From Hyphomicrobiales bacterium (GTDB taxonomy: Bacteria > Pseudomonadota > Alphaproteobacteria > Rhizobiales > Rhizobiaceae): DNA of 64,000 nt. The stretch lies in assembly GCA_900472785.1 (NCBI GenBank), contig UCJH01000009.1, forward strand, positions 72,382 to 136,381. The letters run 5' to 3'. Position 1 is the first letter of the stretch. The number at the start of each line of letters is the position of its first letter. Of the stretch, positions 27,310 through 36,249 are shown piece by piece. Under the pieces are notes generated by a model. That model had not been told where the DNA came from. It did not search any database and worked only from the letters and a program-made list of their open reading frames with translations. The position numbers and the translations under genes are program-made.

Positions 27310-27330
27310 TTTTCTCGACAGTCGAGAAAA
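27310..27330. promoter_or_regulatory. Palindromic operator between xylF-like and ROK genes
   Basis: TTTTCTCGA (27310-27318) and TCGAGAAAA (27322-27330) form a perfect 9-bp inverted repeat around CAG. It lies about 106 bp before the binding-protein start and 118 bp before the ROK regulator start. Position and symmetry fit the binding site of the adjacent ROK repressor. Confidence 0.65.
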
Positions 27331-27447
27331 TAGATGTCAGAGTTTTAGAAGGCTGTCAACAAGGCTTGTCACGTCTTGTTTTGCCAGCGAGCAGATGCTT
27401 TGGGAGGGGCATGTGTTTGGAATGTTCAGGCTCAACGGAAATGCGCA

Positions 27448-28695
27448 ATGCTGACCAAATCCAGCACTGAATCGGTGCGTCAGCAGAACAGTGCTCTGGT
27501 CCTTTCAGCCTTGCGGCGCTCCGGCCCGCTTTCCCACACAGACATTTCCGCGCAGACCGGTCTCGCCTCGGCGACCGTCTCCGTCATCACGGCCGAGCTC
27601 GAGCGTGCTCTGGTCATCGAGAAGTCGGAGCAGCCCGCCCATAGTGGTCGAGGGCGGCCGCGGGTGTTTTTTTCCCAGAGGCGTGCGAGCGGTTATCTGA
27701 TCGTCGTGCGGATCTCGTCCGATGTCGTCCAGTACTCCATGATCGATTATAGCGGTACCCTGATCGACCGGCTGGAGGAACCACGCAATCATGGCGTTGC
27801 CGGAACGGCGCCCTTCGCCCGCAGCCTGCTCGATGCGCTTGATCGTCTCGCCTTGCGATCGCGTCTTGAAAAAGCACAGGTTCTTGCCATTTCGATCAGC
27901 AGCAAGGGTATCGTCGACAGCGAGCGTCCGCGCCTGCTGTGGTCGCCTGTATTCGGCAACGAACAGATCGATTTTGCAGCATTGCTGCAGCCCCACTGGT
28001 CCGCCAAGGTTACGCTCAACAATGAAACGCTGCTCGTCGCACAGGCGCTTGGCCTGAAGGCCGACAAGTCGGGCGCCGGCACCTTTCGCGCGCTCGCGGC
28101 GCTTTCGCTGGGCCACAGCATCGGCGTCGGGGTGGCCCGCAAGGATCGGTTCGGCGAACTGGAAGTCACGGCACCCAATTTCGGCCACATGCTGCATTCG
28201 CCGAATGCCGGCCTGTGTCGCTGCGGTTCCTATGGCTGCGTCGAGGCGTCGGCGGGGTTCTATGGGATCCTGCGCACCGCCTTCGAGGTGCCGCCCGATA
28301 CGATACCGGCAAAATTTGTCCCGCTGGCGGAGATGGACAAGATTGCCGTCAGTGCCCGGCAGGGCAATCGCATGGCCGGTTATGCCTTCCGCCAGGCGGG
28401 CATTGCGCTGGGCAACGGGCTGTCGCGCATGTTGAGTCTCTACGATCGCATGCCGATCTTCATCACGGGGCCGGGAACGCGCTATTTCGAGCTTCTGCAG
28501 AAGGGCATCGATGAAGGGCTTGCGCAGTCGCATCAGGTGCGCCGGCAGGGTCCGCCGGACATCTCGATCATTTTTGACGAGCAGCGTCTGGTCTTCGACG
28601 GGCATCTGGACCGGGCCTTGACCGACATCGACAACGACATCGCCGCATCGCGTGTGGTCTCGGGAAGCGCTGCGGCTTCGAGACAGGAAGCCTGA
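27448..28695 (+). CDS. ROK-family transcriptional regulator (XylR-type)
   Basis: A 415-residue protein; the start at 27448 gives MLTKSSTESVRQQNSALVLSAL. The N-terminal winged HTH (SHTDISAQTGLASATVSVITAELERALVIE) is followed by a ROK domain. The zinc-binding motif of the family is present as GLCRCGSYGCVE, and SLGHSIGVGVA fits the sugar/ATP-binding part. ROK repressors of this type control xylose or related sugar genes, and binding of the sugar releases DNA. It is divergent from the XylF-type operon and convergent with the inositol dehydrogenase-like gene. Confidence 0.88.
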   Translation: MLTKSSTESVRQQNSALVLSALRRSGPLSHTDISAQTGLASATVSVITAELERALVIEKSEQPAHSGRGRPRVFFSQRRASGYLIVVRISSDVVQYSMIDYSGTLIDRLEEPRNHGVAGTAPFARSLLDALDRLALRSRLEKAQVLAISISSKGIVDSERPRLLWSPVFGNEQIDFAALLQPHWSAKVTLNNETLLVAQALGLKADKSGAGTFRALAALSLGHSIGVGVARKDRFGELEVTAPNFGHMLHSPNAGLCRCGSYGCVEASAGFYGILRTAFEVPPDTIPAKFVPLAEMDKIAVSARQGNRMAGYAFRQAGIALGNGLSRMLSLYDRMPIFITGPGTRYFELLQKGIDEGLAQSHQVRRQGPPDISIIFDEQRLVFDGHLDRALTDIDNDIAASRVVSGSAAASRQEA

Positions 28696-28700
28696 ACGCA

Positions 28701-28727
28701 AGATGCCGGATCATCGACCCGGCATCT
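28701..28727. terminator. Hairpin between ROK gene and idhA-like gene
   Basis: AGATGCCGG (28701-28709) and CCGGCATCT (28719-28727) form a 9-bp stem in the 54-bp gap between two convergent genes. No strong T run follows on either side, so termination is probable but not certain. Confidence 0.5.
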
Positions 28728-28749
28728 GGCTTGGTTCATGTGAGCAGGA

Positions 28750-29742
28750 TCAGCCGACGGCGATCAGCTTCTTTTCCTTGACCGACTGCACGGCGGCATC
28801 GGCGAGCGCCAGGGCGGCAAGGCCATCGGCACCGGACGGTGTGATCGCCGTGCCCTTTTCGATCGCGGAAATGAATCCGGCGATCTCGTTGGCATAGGCT
28901 TCGGTGTAGCGGGTCATGAAGAAATCATGCAGCGGCGGGCGGGTGTAGCCGTCGCCATTGGCGATCTCGATCGATACGGGACGCTGGTTTTCCGCCGAGA
29001 CGACACCTTTCGAGCCGTGCACCTCGATGCGCTGGTCGTAGCCGTAGGTGGCGCGGCGCGAGTTCGAGATGATCGCCTGCTTGCCGGACTTCGTCTGCAG
29101 GATGACCGAGACGCTGTCGTAGTCGCCGGCCTTGCCGATTTCCGGATCGACCAGAACCGCTGCGGTGGCGGTCACGGCGACGATTTCTTCGCCCAGCAGG
29201 AAGCGGGCCATGTCGAAATCGTGAATGGTCATGTCGCGGAAGATGCCGCCGGAACGCTTGATGTAATCGACCGGCGGAGCGCCCGGGTCGCGAGACGTGA
29301 TGGTGACCATTTCGACATCGCCGATCTTGCCGTCGTCGATCGCCTTGCGGACGGCCATGAAATGCGGATCGAAGCGGCGGTTGAAGCCGACCATCAGCTT
29401 GCCCTTGGTCTCGGCGACGACCTTCATGCAGGCGCGGACGCGATCGACGTCGAGGTCGATCGGCTTCTCGCAGAAGATCGCCTTTCCGGCGCGGGCGAAG
29501 CGCTCGATCAGGTCGGCATGGGTATCGGTCGGCGTGCAGATCACGACGGCATCGATATCCTTCGACGTCTCGATTTCTTCAATGGCGCGAACGTCGCAAC
29601 CATATGCCTTGGCGATGGCGCTGGCCGCATCGGGAAAAGCGTCCGCGACCGCGACGAGAACGGCGTCCGGATTTCCGCTGACGGCTTTCGCGTGGACCTT
29701 GCCGATACGTCCGGCGCCGAGAAGACCAAATCTGACTGTCAT
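28750..29742 (-). CDS. idhA: Inositol 2-dehydrogenase-like (Gfo/Idh/MocA family)
   Basis: A 330-residue NAD-dependent dehydrogenase. The N-terminal motif MTVRFGLLGAGRIGKVHAKAV is the Rossmann fold of IolG/IdhA. The family Lys is in CEKPIDLD, and the catalytic region includes GGIFRDMTIHDFDMARFL. IdhA oxidises myo-inositol to 2-keto-myo-inositol in the cytoplasm. The rest of the iol genes are not in the window, so related cyclitol or sugar substrates remain possible. Its upstream region has a near match to the GGAA-N6-TTCC site linked to IolR in Sinorhizobium. Confidence 0.85.
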   Translation of the reverse strand: MTVRFGLLGAGRIGKVHAKAVSGNPDAVLVAVADAFPDAASAIAKAYGCDVRAIEEIETSKDIDAVVICTPTDTHADLIERFARAGKAIFCEKPIDLDVDRVRACMKVVAETKGKLMVGFNRRFDPHFMAVRKAIDDGKIGDVEMVTITSRDPGAPPVDYIKRSGGIFRDMTIHDFDMARFLLGEEIVAVTATAAVLVDPEIGKAGDYDSVSVILQTKSGKQAIISNSRRATYGYDQRIEVHGSKGVVSAENQRPVSIEIANGDGYTRPPLHDFFMTRYTEAYANEIAGFISAIEKGTAITPSGADGLAALALADAAVQSVKEKKLIAVG

Positions 29743-30095
29743 CTTTCATCTCTTTCGAAAGGCAGCATGGGGCTGCAAAGGACGGGATGATGCCGCTCAT
29801 CCCGCGAAGGCGCCGCAGACCGAAATCTGCGCTGGTTTGAATTGGTGCAGGGCGTAGGCGTTGATTGCCTGTGCCGTGTGATCTCCCGTTGCTCTGATCT
29901 TTCCGAATCGTCTCTTCGGAATAAAAGAGCAATATTTATTATTTTCGGAATATTTATTCTATTCGCTCCCGTTCCGTCAAGCGCGCAGGAGCCTTATGCG
30001 CTTGCAGCCATCGTCTTTTTGACCATAAAGATGTGCAGACCACGGCACGGCGCTGAACGGGTGCCAGGACCGCCTTTCATACCAAGGATACTTTG
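29743..30095. promoter_or_regulatory. Upstream region of the idhA-like gene with possible IolR-type site
   Basis: A 353-bp region without a gene between two divergent genes. It contains an AT-rich tract (29,930-29,965). GGAA-TATTTA-TTCT at 29947-29960 matches the published GGAA-N6-TTCC IolR-type motif except for the last base. An inverted TTCCGAA/TTCGGAA pair lies near 29,900-29,922. Assignment as operators is tentative. Confidence 0.35.
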
Positions 30096-30368
30096 ATGAT
30101 CAAGCTTATCGATCCGGATCACCCTTTCTACCGGCCTCTCTGGATCCGACTGCTGATCATCGGACTTTGTGCTGTCTGGACGGCGGTTGAGTTTCGCAAT
30201 GACGAGAATACCTGGGGCATGATTTTTCTTGCGGTCACCACCTATACCGCTTGCACCCTGCTGATCTTCTTCAAGCCGAAACCAGTTGCCGTCGAAGAAG
30301 CGAAAGCGGATGCCGTCGCGCCCGAGCCAGTCACCGGGACTGAAACGAAGTCCGGCGATCAAGTCTAG
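30096..30368 (+). CDS. Small membrane protein
   Basis: A 90-residue protein starting MIKLIDPDHPFYRPLWIRLL. Two hydrophobic segments (about 15-30 WIRLLIIGLCAVWTAVEF and 40-60 MIFLAVTTYTACTLLIFF) suggest two membrane helices with a charged cytoplasmic tail rich in Glu and Ala. A TTG codon precedes the ATG. I recognise no characterised function; similar short proteins are common in rhizobia. The stop overlaps the convergent J-domain-like gene by 4 bp. Confidence 0.65.
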   Translation: MIKLIDPDHPFYRPLWIRLLIIGLCAVWTAVEFRNDENTWGMIFLAVTTYTACTLLIFFKPKPVAVEEAKADAVAPEPVTGTETKSGDQV

Positions 30369-30832
30369 CGGAGCCTCTGCATCACGCTGATCCGTCGCAT
30401 CGCCTCATCGATCAGCATGTTGGCGATTTTCATCCGGGTCGTCGCATTCAGGCGAAAGTCGGCACTATGCCGGTCCGGATGGTTTTGTGCGGCAAAGGCC
30501 CGCCGCTTGGCCGCGAGGCTTGCGGGGGTTTCCGATTCGGCCAGCGCGAGATCGGCAGCGATGTCTTCGGGGCGCGTGCGGGCCAGGTGATCGGGCATGA
30601 CTGGTTTGGCAAGCGGCAGGGCAGGCGCCAGCATGTCATCGCCGGCGGTATCGAAATAGGCACGGTAGACCAGCGCGTGATCGGCGGACGCCGTCTGTCC
30701 GCTGCCGGTAACGAAGCCGGGGCCAAGGCCGCGGACACTGCGCGGCGACGATTCGTCAGCCCCGGCCTGTGCTTCGTCCTCTTCCGCTTTCAATCGTTCC
30801 AGCACCGACTGGAAAACCGACATTCCGAACAT
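30365..30832 (-). CDS. J-domain-like protein
   Basis: A 155-residue protein. The C-terminal third has a J-domain-like helix pair around an HPD motif: AAKRRAFAAQNHPDRHSADFR, then ATTRMKIANMLIDEAMRRI. The HPD tripeptide is what DnaJ proteins use to stimulate Hsp70 ATPase. The N-terminal part is acidic and low in complexity. I chose ATG 30832 (MFGMSVFQ, with GGAG 6 bp upstream) over 30862. No zinc domain is seen, so it may be a specialised co-chaperone. Client unknown. Confidence 0.6.
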   Translation of the reverse strand: MFGMSVFQSVLERLKAEEDEAQAGADESSPRSVRGLGPGFVTGSGQTASADHALVYRAYFDTAGDDMLAPALPLAKPVMPDHLARTRPEDIAADLALAESETPASLAAKRRAFAAQNHPDRHSADFRLNATTRMKIANMLIDEAMRRISVMQRLR

Positions 30833-30888
30833 CTGCTGCTCCGATGAAACCAGGCTTGTCAAAGCATGGCAGGATTTTGCGAGGCTGG

Positions 30889-31878
30889 TCAGGCCGTGCT
30901 TTGCTTCATGATCAGGTCGTAGAGCAATTTCGCACTCGGGGGGAGCGCCCGTCCCTTGGCGGTGATCAGGCTGTACGGCCGGATCTGGATGTCGAACGTG
31001 ATCGGAAGAACGCGAATATGGCCAGCCTGGCTGTCGTCGCCGGCGATCAGATTGGCGACATCCCGGGCGACAGGGGCAACCGCATTGGTGTTGCGCACGA
31101 TCGAGATCGTCAGGATGATCGAGGAGGTGTTGATAATCGTGGCGGGCAGGGGGACCCCCGCCGAAAGAAAACTATCCTCGACCGCACGCCGCAACAATGT
31201 TCCCTGCGGCTGGAACACCCAGTCATAGCCCGGGAGGTCGGCTGGGACGATGACGTCCTTTTCCAGAAGCGGATGGCCGGCCCTGACGATCAGGCAGACA
31301 TCTTCGGCACCGATCTCGACAAGATTGAACAGGCGCGGATTGAGGTCGTCGGGAATGCGGCCGATCACGAAATCATGCCGCGCCGCCTGCAATTCGCGCA
31401 CCAGGACGTTGCTGTTCTCGATCTGGATATTGATTTCGATGCCGGGATAGGCGGTGGAGACCTGCCGGATGGCAGGGACCGCCAGATTAAGCGCGGGACC
31501 GGTTACGGACCCCAGCGATACCGAACCGCCGCTTCCCGTCTTCAACTCGTTGATTTCACGCGCTGTTTCCCGAAGCTCCAGAAAAATGGTGCGTGCCCGG
31601 CGCGCAAGTGCCTTGCCGTATTGCGTCAGTTCCACGCCGCGGGCAACCCGGGCGCAAAGCGGTGCTTTCAGAATATTCTCGATCTCTCCGAGCATGCGCG
31701 AGGCCGCCGGTTGAGAGATGCTCAGCGCATCCGCCGCCGCGCTGATCTGGCCATGCTCCTCGATCGCGAGAATCAGTCTAAGATGGCTGATCTTCAGGCC
31801 GATACGGAATATCCCTACTTCGGAATAGTCGACGGACGGAGCGACCGGCAAAATCCTGTCGTCGATAATTTCCGCCAT
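30889..31878 (-). CDS. gbpR: LysR-family regulator GbpR
   Basis: A 329-residue LTTR, with ATG 31878 preceded by GGAGAGG. After about 25 extra N-terminal residues comes the HTH (LRLILAIEEHGQISAAADALSISQPAASRMLGEIE) and then the ligand-binding domain. GbpR of Agrobacterium is divergent from chvE and controls its expression in response to sugars; the same arrangement is found here. The N-terminal extension before the HTH fits GbpR. The shared intergenic region has a palindrome at 31934-31949. Confidence 0.88.
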   Translation of the reverse strand: MAEIIDDRILPVAPSVDYSEVGIFRIGLKISHLRLILAIEEHGQISAAADALSISQPAASRMLGEIENILKAPLCARVARGVELTQYGKALARRARTIFLELRETAREINELKTGSGGSVSLGSVTGPALNLAVPAIRQVSTAYPGIEINIQIENSNVLVRELQAARHDFVIGRIPDDLNPRLFNLVEIGAEDVCLIVRAGHPLLEKDVIVPADLPGYDWVFQPQGTLLRRAVEDSFLSAGVPLPATIINTSSIILTISIVRNTNAVAPVARDVANLIAGDDSQAGHIRVLPITFDIQIRPYSLITAKGRALPPSAKLLYDLIMKQSTA

Positions 31879-31933
31879 CTTCCGTCCTCTCCGCTGCTCG
31901 CATTTGCGAAAAATCACACTGTTTTGCATTATT

Positions 31934-31949
31934 ATATCGAAATTGATAT
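31934..31949. promoter_or_regulatory. Palindrome in the gbpR-chvE intergenic region
   Basis: ATATC-GAAATT-GATAT is an imperfect-centre inverted repeat about 56 bp before the gbpR start. LysR-type regulators bind such dyads in divergent promoters, so it is a candidate GbpR site. TTGACA (31972-31977) may be part of the chvE promoter. Confidence 0.45.
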
Positions 31950-32072
31950 GAAGATACACCGATATTGTATTTGACAGTTATGATGATTGATTCCAGTTTG
32001 CGGCGATGTGCGCCAGCGTGCTTTGGAGCGTTAAGGCCTGGGAGGGCTTTCTTTCACCCCCTTGAACCTCCG

Positions 32073-32093
32073 CCGGGGACTTCGGTCCCCCGG
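32073..32093 (+). promoter_or_regulatory. Stem-loop with TTCG loop in the chvE leader
   Basis: GGGGAC (32075-32080) and GTCCCC (32085-32090) enclose TTCG (32081-32084), and flanking CCG/CGG pairs extend the stem with one bulge. It ends about 75 bp before the chvE start. A UUCG tetraloop makes a very stable RNA hairpin; it may protect or regulate the leader. No T run follows. Confidence 0.5.
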
Positions 32094-32166
32094 CCACGCG
32101 AAGCGCTGCACATATCAAGGCCGGCTTTGAGTTCCGGTCTCGATCAACACAGATGGGAGAGATCGC

Positions 32167-33228
32167 ATGAAATTGATTACTTCGCTACTTGCCGCCGCTG
32201 CGATCAGCGTGGCTGCATTCGTCGCGCCGGTACTGGCCCAGGACAAGGGCGTTGTCGGCATCTCGATGCCGACCAAGACCTCGACCCGTTGGATTTCCGA
32301 CGGCGAGACCATGGAAAAGCTGTTCAAGGAAGCCGGCTATACCCCGGACCTGCAGTTTGCTGACGACGACATTCCGAACCAGCTGGCCCAGATCGAGAAC
32401 ATGGTCACCAAGGGTGCCAAGGTTCTCGTCATAGGCGCTATCGACGGCACCACGCTGTCCGACATCCTGCAGAAGGCTGCCGACGCTGGCGTCAAGGTCA
32501 TCGCTTACGACCGCCTCATCCGCGACTCGGGCAACGTCAACTACTACGCGACCTTCGACAACTTCCAGGTCGGTGTTCTCCAGGCAACCTCGCTCGTCGA
32601 AGGCCTGAAGCTCGACACGGGCGTCAAGAACATCGAACTCTTCGGCGGTTCGCCGGACGACAACAACGCCTTCTTCTTCTACGACGGCGCGATGTCGGTT
32701 CTGCAGCCGCTGATCGACAGTGGCAAGATCGTCGTCAAGTCCGGCCAGATGGGCATGGAACAGGTCGGCACGCTGCGTTGGGACGGTGCTGTTGCACAGG
32801 CCCGCATGGAAAACCTTCTCTCCTCGACCTACACCGATGCCAAGGTTGACGGCGTTCTGTCGCCTTACGATGGCCTGTCCATCGGCATCATCTCGGCTCT
32901 CAAGGGCGTTGGCTACGGCTCGGGCGATCTGCCGATGCCGATCGTCACCGGCCAGGACGCCGAACTGCCGTCCGTCAAGTCGATCCTCGCTGGCGAACAG
33001 TATTCCTCGGTCTTCAAGGACACCCGCGAACTGGCCAAGGTTGCCGTCAAGATGACCGACGCGATCCTGAGCGGCGGCGAGCCGGAAATCAACGACACCA
33101 AGACCTACGACAACGGTGTCAAGGTTATCCCGTCCTACCTGCTGAAGCCGGTTTCGGTTGACAAGACCAACGTCAAGGACGTTCTCGTCGGCGCCGGCTA
33201 CTACACCGAAGACCAGATCAACAACTGA
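32167..33228 (+). CDS. chvE: Periplasmic sugar-binding protein ChvE
   Basis: A 353-residue periplasmic binding protein with a signal peptide cleaved after about VLA24. The sequence matches Agrobacterium ChvE in pattern: [62 protein letters not shown] and [11 protein letters not shown]. ChvE binds arabinose, galactose, glucose and other monosaccharides for the GguAB importer; in Agrobacterium it also presents sugar signals to VirA. It is followed by a strong terminator and gguA. Here it most likely feeds the adjacent arabinose-type pathway. Confidence 0.94.
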   Translation: MKLITSLLAAAAISVAAFVAPVLAQDKGVVGISMPTKTSTRWISDGETMEKLFKEAGYTPDLQFADDDIPNQLAQIENMVTKGAKVLVIGAIDGTTLSDILQKAADAGVKVIAYDRLIRDSGNVNYYATFDNFQVGVLQATSLVEGLKLDTGVKNIELFGGSPDDNNAFFFYDGAMSVLQPLIDSGKIVVKSGQMGMEQVGTLRWDGAVAQARMENLLSSTYTDAKVDGVLSPYDGLSIGIISALKGVGYGSGDLPMPIVTGQDAELPSVKSILAGEQYSSVFKDTRELAKVAVKMTDAILSGGEPEINDTKTYDNGVKVIPSYLLKPVSVDKTNVKDVLVGAGYYTEDQINN

Positions 33229-33244
33229 TCCGTCTTCCTTATTC

Positions 33245-33274
33245 GAGGCCCGCGATTCGTTGCGGGCCTCTTTT
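33245..33274 (+). terminator. Terminator/attenuator between chvE and gguA
   Basis: GAGGCCCGC (33245-33253) and GCGGGCCTC (33262-33270) form a 9-bp stem followed by TTTT. It lies 17 bp after the chvE stop. It probably lowers transcription into gguAB so that the binding protein is made in excess. Confidence 0.85.
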
Positions 33275-33348
33275 ATCCAGATGAGGGAAATTGTACTGTC
33301 GGTCGGTCTGACCTCATCTTTCACGGACTGGCGCTGGAATGCTTGAAC

Positions 33349-34884
33349 ATGGATAATATCATTCTTGAAATGCGCGGGATCACCAAGACGTTTCCTGGCG
33401 TCAAGGCGCTGGACAATGTCAACCTGAAGGTTCGCGAAGGTGAAATCCACGCGCTGGTCGGCGAAAACGGCGCGGGTAAATCGACACTGATGAAGGTGTT
33501 GAGCGGCGTCTATCCCGCTGGTAGCTATGACGGCGAGATCCACTACGACAATCAGGTTCGCAGTTTTTCGACGATTTCCGACAGCGAACACATCGGCATC
33601 ATCATCATCCACCAGGAGCTGGCGCTCGTGCCGCTGCTCTCGATCGCCGAAAATATCTTTCTCGGAAACGAGATTGCGACCAACGGCGTCATCGATTGGA
33701 AGCAGACGTTTTCCCGCACGAAGGAACTTTTGAAGAAAGTCGGGCTCAACGAGCCGCCGACGGCGCGGATCACAGATATCGGCATCGGCAAGCAGCAGTT
33801 GGTGGAAATCGCCAAGGCGCTGTCGAAGAAGGTCCGGCTGCTCATTCTCGACGAGCCGACCGCCTCGCTCAATGAGACGGATTCCGATGCGCTCCTGAAG
33901 CTGCTCATGGAATTCCGCAAGCAGGGCATGACCTCGATCATCATTTCGCACAAGCTCAACGAGATCAAGAAGGTCGCCGACAAGATCACCATCATCCGCG
34001 ACGGCGGTACGGTGGAAACGCTGGACTGTCACAACGAGGACATCAGCGAGGACCGGATCATCAAGGGCATGGTCGGCCGCGACATGGAAGACCGCTATCC
34101 CGCGCGCGAGCCGAAGATCGGCGAGACGCTGCTGGAGGTAAAAAACTGGAATGTCTTCCATCAGCACCACCGCGACCGGCAGTTCCTGCATGACGTCAAT
34201 TTCAAGGTCCGTGCCGGTGAAGTCGTCGGTATCGCGGGTCTGATGGGCGCCGGCCGGACCGAGACTGCGATGAGCCTTTTCGGCAAGTCGTGGGGCCACA
34301 AGATCACCGGCGATGTCTTCATGCACGGCAAACCGGTCGATGTCAGCACTATTCCGCGCGCCATCGAGGCGGGGCTGGCCTATGTGACCGAAGACCGCAA
34401 ACATCTCGGTCTCGTTCTCAACAACAACATCATGCACAACACCACCCTGTCAAATCTCGACGGCGTCGCCAAAAGCGGTGTGATCGACGAACGCAGGGAG
34501 CGGGAAGTCGCTACCGGTTACCGGACCAAGCTGCGCATCCGTTCGCATTCGATCTATCAGGAGGCCGTCAATCTTTCCGGCGGCAACCAGCAGAAGGTCG
34601 TGCTGTCGAAATGGCTGTTCACCAATCCCGAGGTGCTGATCCTCGACGAGCCGACGCGCGGCATCGACGTCGGCGCGAAATACGAAATCTATACAATCAT
34701 CAACCAGCTTGCAGCAGAAGGTAAAGGCATTCTGATGATCTCGTCGGAAATGCCGGAGCTTCTCGGAACCTGTGATCGCATCTACGTCATGAACGAAGGT
34801 CGCATCGTCGCCGAGCTTCCGAAGGGCGAAGCAAGCCAGGAATCCATTATGCGCGCCATCATGCGCTCCGGGGAGAAACACTAA
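33349..34884 (+). CDS. gguA: Sugar ABC transporter ATP-binding protein GguA
   Basis: A 511-residue protein with two ABC domains. First domain: Walker [17 protein letters not shown]; the signature is replaced by the [18 protein letters not shown] type; Walker [14 protein letters not shown]. Second domain: [12 protein letters not shown] (degenerate Walker A), [16 protein letters not shown] and [18 protein letters not shown]. This is the pattern of the sugar-importer ATPases. A TTG at 33343 is an alternative start. The stop overlaps the gguB start by one base (TAATG). It energises uptake of ChvE ligands. Confidence 0.95.
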   Translation: MDNIILEMRGITKTFPGVKALDNVNLKVREGEIHALVGENGAGKSTLMKVLSGVYPAGSYDGEIHYDNQVRSFSTISDSEHIGIIIIHQELALVPLLSIAENIFLGNEIATNGVIDWKQTFSRTKELLKKVGLNEPPTARITDIGIGKQQLVEIAKALSKKVRLLILDEPTASLNETDSDALLKLLMEFRKQGMTSIIISHKLNEIKKVADKITIIRDGGTVETLDCHNEDISEDRIIKGMVGRDMEDRYPAREPKIGETLLEVKNWNVFHQHHRDRQFLHDVNFKVRAGEVVGIAGLMGAGRTETAMSLFGKSWGHKITGDVFMHGKPVDVSTIPRAIEAGLAYVTEDRKHLGLVLNNNIMHNTTLSNLDGVAKSGVIDERREREVATGYRTKLRIRSHSIYQEAVNLSGGNQQKVVLSKWLFTNPEVLILDEPTRGIDVGAKYEIYTIINQLAAEGKGILMISSEMPELLGTCDRIYVMNEGRIVAELPKGEASQESIMRAIMRSGEKH

Positions 34885-36092
34885 TGGTCGCCGAAACCAG
34901 CGCTCAGAAAACAACACCATCCATCGGGGACTACCTCCGGAACAACATCCGCGAATACGGCCTTCTCGTCGCGCTCGTCGTCATCATGCTGTTCTTCCAG
35001 GTCGTGACAAATGGCGTTCTGTTCAAGCCCGTCAACATCACCAACCTCATTCTGCAGAACTCGTTCATCGTCATCATGGCGCTGGGCATGCTGTTGATCA
35101 TCGTCGCCGGCCATATCGATCTTTCGGTCGGCTCGATCGTCGCCTTTACCGGCGGCCTGTCGGCGATCATGCTGGTCAAATGGGGCATCCATTTCTCGAT
35201 CGTCGTTCCGCTGTGTCTTATTCTCGGCGGTCTCGTCGGAGCGGCTCAGGGCTACTGGGTCGCCTACCAGAAAATTCCGTCCTTCATCGTGACGCTCGCC
35301 GGCATGCTGGTGTTCCGCGGCCTGACCTATCTGATCCTGCAGAACCGCCCGATCGGCCCTTTCCCGAAGGATTTCCAGTCTCTTTCGACAGGATTCATTC
35401 CTGACTTCTTCTATTTCCTCAATCCGATACCCGGCACAGTCACGAACTTCTTCGCGCTCGTTGTCGTCGTCGCGCTTGTCGCTCTCGCCATTTATTACGG
35501 CCTTCGCGATCGCCGGGACAATGAGAAGCACGGTACGGAAAACGAACCCTTCGCGTTTTTTGCCGGCCAGATGGCGATCATTGCAGCCGTTTCGATTTTC
35601 CTGGGCTTCATGCTCTCGACCTACAAGGGCTTCCCGAACGTTCTGGTCGTGATGGGCCTACTGATCGCGGTCTATACCTTCATAACGACACGCTCGACGA
35701 TCGGTCGCCGCATCTATGCGATGGGCGGCAACGAGAAGGCGGCGAAGCTTTCCGGTATCAACACCGAACGGCTGACCTTCTACACCTTCATCAACATGGG
35801 TGTGCTGGCGGCTCTGGCCGGCATGATCATCGCGGCCCGACTGAACTCCGCAACGCCGAAGGCCGGTGTCGGCTTCGAGCTTGACGTCATCGCCGCCTGC
35901 TTCATCGGCGGGGCTTCGGCCTCGGGTGGCGTTGGCAAGATCACCGGCGCGGTCATCGGCGCCTTGATCATGGGCGTCATGAACAACGGCATGTCGATCA
36001 TGGGCCTCGGCATCGACTATCAGCAGCTCGTCAAGGGTCTGGTGCTTCTCGCTGCCGTCTTCTTTGACGTCTACAACAAGAACAAGGGCTGA
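34884..36092 (+). CDS. gguB: Sugar ABC transporter permease GguB
   Basis: A 402-residue inner-membrane permease with many hydrophobic segments. Typical family parts: [72 protein letters not shown] and GGVGKITGAVIGALIMGVMNNGMS. It pairs with GguA and ChvE as a multi-sugar importer. The start overlaps the gguA stop. A stem-loop follows it before gguC. Confidence 0.94.
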   Translation: MVAETSAQKTTPSIGDYLRNNIREYGLLVALVVIMLFFQVVTNGVLFKPVNITNLILQNSFIVIMALGMLLIIVAGHIDLSVGSIVAFTGGLSAIMLVKWGIHFSIVVPLCLILGGLVGAAQGYWVAYQKIPSFIVTLAGMLVFRGLTYLILQNRPIGPFPKDFQSLSTGFIPDFFYFLNPIPGTVTNFFALVVVVALVALAIYYGLRDRRDNEKHGTENEPFAFFAGQMAIIAAVSIFLGFMLSTYKGFPNVLVVMGLLIAVYTFITTRSTIGRRIYAMGGNEKAAKLSGINTERLTFYTFINMGVLAALAGMIIAARLNSATPKAGVGFELDVIAACFIGGASASGGVGKITGAVIGALIMGVMNNGMSIMGLGIDYQQLVKGLVLLAAVFFDVYNKNKG

Positions 36093-36151
36093 CCGTCAAG
36101 GTCGGTCAATCGCAGTACAAAACATGCAAATGGACGGCGTGGCCGTCGAAA

Positions 36152-36173
36152 GGAGAGGGTGCAAACCCTCTCC
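36152..36173 (+). promoter_or_regulatory. Stem-loop between gguB and gguC
   Basis: GGAGAGGGT (36152-36160) and ACCCTCTCC (36165-36173) enclose GCAA, a GNRA-type tetraloop. The stem is 9 bp and perfect. There is no T run, so it may stabilise the transporter mRNA or attenuate rather than stop transcription. Confidence 0.55.
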
Positions 36174-36249
36174 GTGGATAGTTGTTGCCTGAAATCGGCC
36201 TTTTTGGGCTTGGCATCACCGCATCCCGTTCCAGAAAGAGGATAAGACT

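Noticed and set aside
32185-34437. Long minus-strand frame opposite chvE and gguA
   Set aside because: It spans two clear genes and the terminator between them and has no recognisable domain.
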